Assembly (NCBI GenBank): GCA_030141585.1
Contig: JAQIFP010000013.1
Span: 1-64,000, forward strand
Direction: 5' to 3'
From: Ophryocystis elektroscirrha
Lineage: Eukaryota > Apicomplexa > Conoidasida > Neogregarinorida > Ophryocystidae
Length of the DNA: 64,000 bases
The first letter of the stretch is position 1. Each line of letters begins with the position of its first letter. Both the position numbers and the translations under genes were made by a program. Positions 61,498 to 64,000 of this stretch are shown one piece after another. Under the pieces are notes generated by a model. It saw only the letters and a list, made by a program, of their open reading frames with translations. It did no database searches and was not told where the DNA came from.

Positions 61498-62938
61498 TCT
61501 TATTTCAACATTATTACATGGTCATACGTTGATTATAAGTGAACTGTAGCATATATACTATAACATATATTCTACCAAATAAACCCGATCTATGCAAATT
61601 TTCATGTTTCCACTAATATATACCTGGACTTATCGGAGAAGCAAATATTGATTGGAGTTGTTTGGAGTCTATAGCAAACCAGAACATTAAAGCTATAGTA
61701 GAATGTAATCCTGTATAATCTGGCGATCTTAACAAATTCATGAGACAATCAAAACTGTCTTTCGTAGTAATAAAACTAACAATGCCTTCCGGATGAATAC
61801 GAGAGTATAGAACTGCAAACTCCTGAACAGCAAATAATAAACTGTAATCATCGTCGCGAAACTGGATTAAATAAAAAAAGTGATTCAATAAGTTTAACTT
61901 CTCCAGATGTATTGCAATATCTACATGATCGATATTTTAATTAATTTCGAGCGAAACGTGATATAATTTTTAATATATTATTTAGCTATGTTATTTAATT
62001 GTTACTTTAAAAATTAAATTTATTTATAAGCTTAATTTTTTTTTTTTTAATTCTATTATTAATTATAATATAATGCATAAGTGATGAAACTATTTTTTAA
62101 ATTTTTTAAATAAAAATTTAAAATGCGGGAGTTTTATAATTACAGCACTATAAAATTTATTCAAAGTTACCTTTATTTTTAGATAATAAAGTTGTAAATG
62201 TGAGACAAACTCTTAAATCAACAATAGGGCAGTTAAATATATTTAATTGAAATAATCGTTTTAATATAATAGGTTTCGACAAACGCTGAACTGCTGACAA
62301 TGATGTCAAGTAGGATTGTAAGCTTGCTACACATTTTAAAGCTTCCGAAGCGTTAGAAATTGTTCCAAGTAATTGCACTATCGAAAGTAAAAGAGGATCA
62401 GCTTCGAAAAACTCCCACAGTTCTTGATTACTGCAAATTTTATCCCGAGATAAGAGACGCTGCAAAAAAATATTTAAATCATTCCGACGCCTACACGCAA
62501 CAATGACAAAATAAAAATTTACTCTTCCATAAAGTCGTATTTTGTGCTATTGAATATCTTTTTTCCAGGGAATTCAGGCAGCCTCAAGTCCGGAAATTCC
62601 TTTAATAACTAAACAGGTGATATTTCAATTTATTCTGTGTGTCAATATTCATGAAATTTATATATAACAAAAAAAGATTATTCATAAACATTGGCCCCAC
62701 ATGTAAACTTTATATTACTTACTTTAGAGTGTAATTTAGCGAATTCACTATAGCGTTTATAAACGGTATAAGAGAGGACATTGTCTTCTTTTATTTCAAC
62801 AGTATATTCTCCATGTCCTTTTAAAAAATTTGTTTTAATTATAGAAACGCTTTCAATAGAAATTGTAATGAATTGATCAATGCAAGATTTTAATACTGTA
62901 GTTAAATCGTCATGTATGATTTGATTAACTGAAATCAT
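54618..62938 (-). CDS. Giant PX-domain protein with coiled coil, 2,303 residues
   Basis: I join nine exons: 62723-62938, 62523-62599, 62171-62490, 61624-61920, 60172-61308, 58019-59815, 57865-57986, 55283-57828 and 54618-55017. The sum is 6,912 nt with an open frame. The N-terminus is a PX domain (residues about 15-115): GHGEYTVEI, YKRYSEFAKLHSKV, LPEFPGKKIF and EERRNDLNIFLQRLL, a phosphoinositide-binding fold that usually targets endosomes. Next come alpha-helical repeats (about 120-500) and long low-complexity and acidic stretches (about 500-1600), including a TTTTTTTTT tract and a SPEIMKS/SSEIMES repeat (about 1628-1668). A coiled coil follows (about 1790-1965), then a basic segment, and further coiled coil to the end. 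I know no close relative. The start ATG at 62938 is the best in-frame choice; an AG acceptor just upstream allows an extra 5' exon. Confidence 0.75.
59816..60171. other. Intron of the giant PX gene
   Basis: 356 nt that could be mistaken for an intergenic gap, since it contains stops, T-runs (60061-60072, 60097-60108) and AT-rich sequence. The donor (60171) and acceptor (59816-59817) join a phase-1 exon pair in the correct frame. Confidence 0.65.
61309..61623. other. Intron of the giant PX gene with TA tract
   Basis: 315-nt intron with a (TA)n tract at 61457-61495. The donor and acceptor are GT-AG. Nothing else is seen. Confidence 0.7.
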
Positions 62939-63631
62939 GCTCACAAATTCATGAACGTGACTAGAATCCTAAAAATAGTTGTTCATAGCTGTAAATTACA
63001 ATTTTAGCGCTAAATAATAACAAAAAAAAGATGATACTTAGTTTTATTGTACAGGTTTTTTTATTTTAAGTTTTAGATACACTATATCAATTAATAAAGT
63101 AATACTAAATAATTAAAGCTATGTTTAATACAACCAGATTTTTAATAATTAGATTGACATGTTTATGAAAAAACATGCACAGTAATATATTAATATAAGT
63201 ATATGTGTTATCAACGGCAAAAAAAATAAACTTCTTCATCAAATAAAAATATAAGAATAAATCATAAACCTAATACTGATATTTAAAAATATTCTTATTT
63301 TTCAAGTATATTACTATAATTAATCCTAATATCAACCAGTTTTATTGTACCATAATAATATCAAAATACTTTACACATATGATTATATCTTTAAAAAAAA
63401 AAAAACAAAAGAAAACTTTTTTATCAATTGAATAAAGGAAAAAACCCAAAACTAAAAAAAAAATATTATATTTAATCATTAATTAAATTAAGTTTTATTA
63501 TAATTTTATTGTATACAAATTATTGAATAGTAAGTTTAAGTCGTCATTTTATAGTACGAAAATTATTTGTTATGTATAAAACTGCATTTAAAAAATGTGT
63601 AAAATATCACTATTAGTTATCTGACTTGGAA
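62939..63631. other. Intergenic region between the divergent PX and TPR genes
   Basis: 693 bp, AT-rich with scattered A- and T-runs. It would hold both promoters and any 5' exon of the PX gene. No credible frame is seen. Confidence 0.6.
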
Positions 63632-63991
63632 ATGGCTAATCAAAACATAGAGCACGATTCAGATTCAACAGAGTCTTTTGAACTGAAAGAATCTTTGGAT
63701 TACGCAATACAATTAAGAGAAAAAGCAAATTTATGTTATAAAGATGGAGATTACAATAAAGCTGTAGAACTATGGCTCCAAAGTCTTAAAGACTCCTTAA
63801 AAAAATCTGTTAGGTACACTTCAGCTTCCATATATCAAAATCAACTTCTGTGCCGTCTTAATTTGGCACTTGGATACTACAAACTAGGAGATTACACAGC
63901 CGCAAAAGAAAACATAATCATTTTTTTAGAGCAAAATCCCCACCACGCTAAAGGCTTGTATAGATTGATCTGTATATACGATAAACTGCAG
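63632..63991 (+). CDS. TPR-domain protein, 3'-truncated
   Basis: First exon, 120 residues (MANQNIEHDSDSTESFEL, then TPRs), ending at a GTAAAAAAA donor at 63992, so the gene continues beyond the window. Three tetratricopeptide-like helix pairs are seen: AIQLREKANLCYKDGDYNKA (residues about 28-47), LLCRLNLALGYYKLGDYTAA and an NPHHAKGLYRLICIYDKL start. The pattern EKxNxxYKxGDYxxA with LxxNLALxxxKLGxYxxA is that of TPR co-chaperones (immunophilin FKBP, cyclophilin-40, unc45/STI1 type) binding Hsp90 or Hsp70 tails; the rest of the protein would decide. The acidic N-terminus is short. Confidence 0.75.
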
Positions 63992-64000
63992 GTAAAAAAA

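Overview
This is a nuclear window from a very AT-rich, intron-dense alveolate, most likely an apicomplexan. Two products point there: an alveolin-type inner membrane complex (IMC) protein (46066-47900) and a six-span membrane protein resembling the GAPM family (52998-54488). Eukaryotic housekeeping genes make up much of the rest. Introns are GT-AG and mostly 20-45 nt, often little more than a homopolymeric A or T run. A few larger introns (0.2-0.9 kb) and the intergenic gaps hold TA-rich micro- and minisatellites. I rebuilt most gene models by hand from splice sites. Most models I summed gave a length divisible by three with an open frame, which is the main check on them; the helicase (14276-23872), NOSIP, PDCD5-like and 35232-36645 models were not summed in full.

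Layout: 1-8163 carries a 5'-truncated gene for a large helical protein of unknown family (+). Then come ribosomal protein eS24 (-), a PDCD5-like protein (-), a possibly myristoylated orphan (+), LSm4 (+) and NOSIP (+). A DDX60-type DExH helicase (14276-23872, -) contains an intronic 12/24/168-bp minisatellite interrupted by a 100-N gap. From 25186 to 31798, four plus-strand genes encode an orphan, a divergent 14-3-3 protein, an MFS transporter and a membrane orphan. They are followed by a secreted, glycosylation-site-rich protein (-), a basic orphan (+), exosome RRP46 (+) and a P1B copper ATPase (-). From 43430 to 50401 a plus-strand series holds a small orphan, deoxyhypusine hydroxylase, the alveolin, CTP:phosphoethanolamine cytidylyltransferase and ribosomal protein uL15. 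Next are tRNA-Val(AAC) (-), a Ulp1-type SUMO protease (-), an HSBP1-like coiled coil (+), the GAPM-like protein (-) and a 2,303-residue PX-domain protein (54618-62938, -). A TPR gene (+) runs off the end.

The genes form no pathway cluster. They cover RNA processing (LSm4, NOSIP, RRP46, DDX60), translation (eS24, uL15, tRNA, DOHH for eIF5A hypusination), membranes and cortex (alveolin, GAPM-like, ECT, MFS, Cu-ATPase, PX) and signalling (14-3-3, Ulp1). Packing is tight: two convergent stops lie 4 bp apart, one stop-to-ATG gap is 7 bp, and one divergent pair of starts is 33 bp apart.
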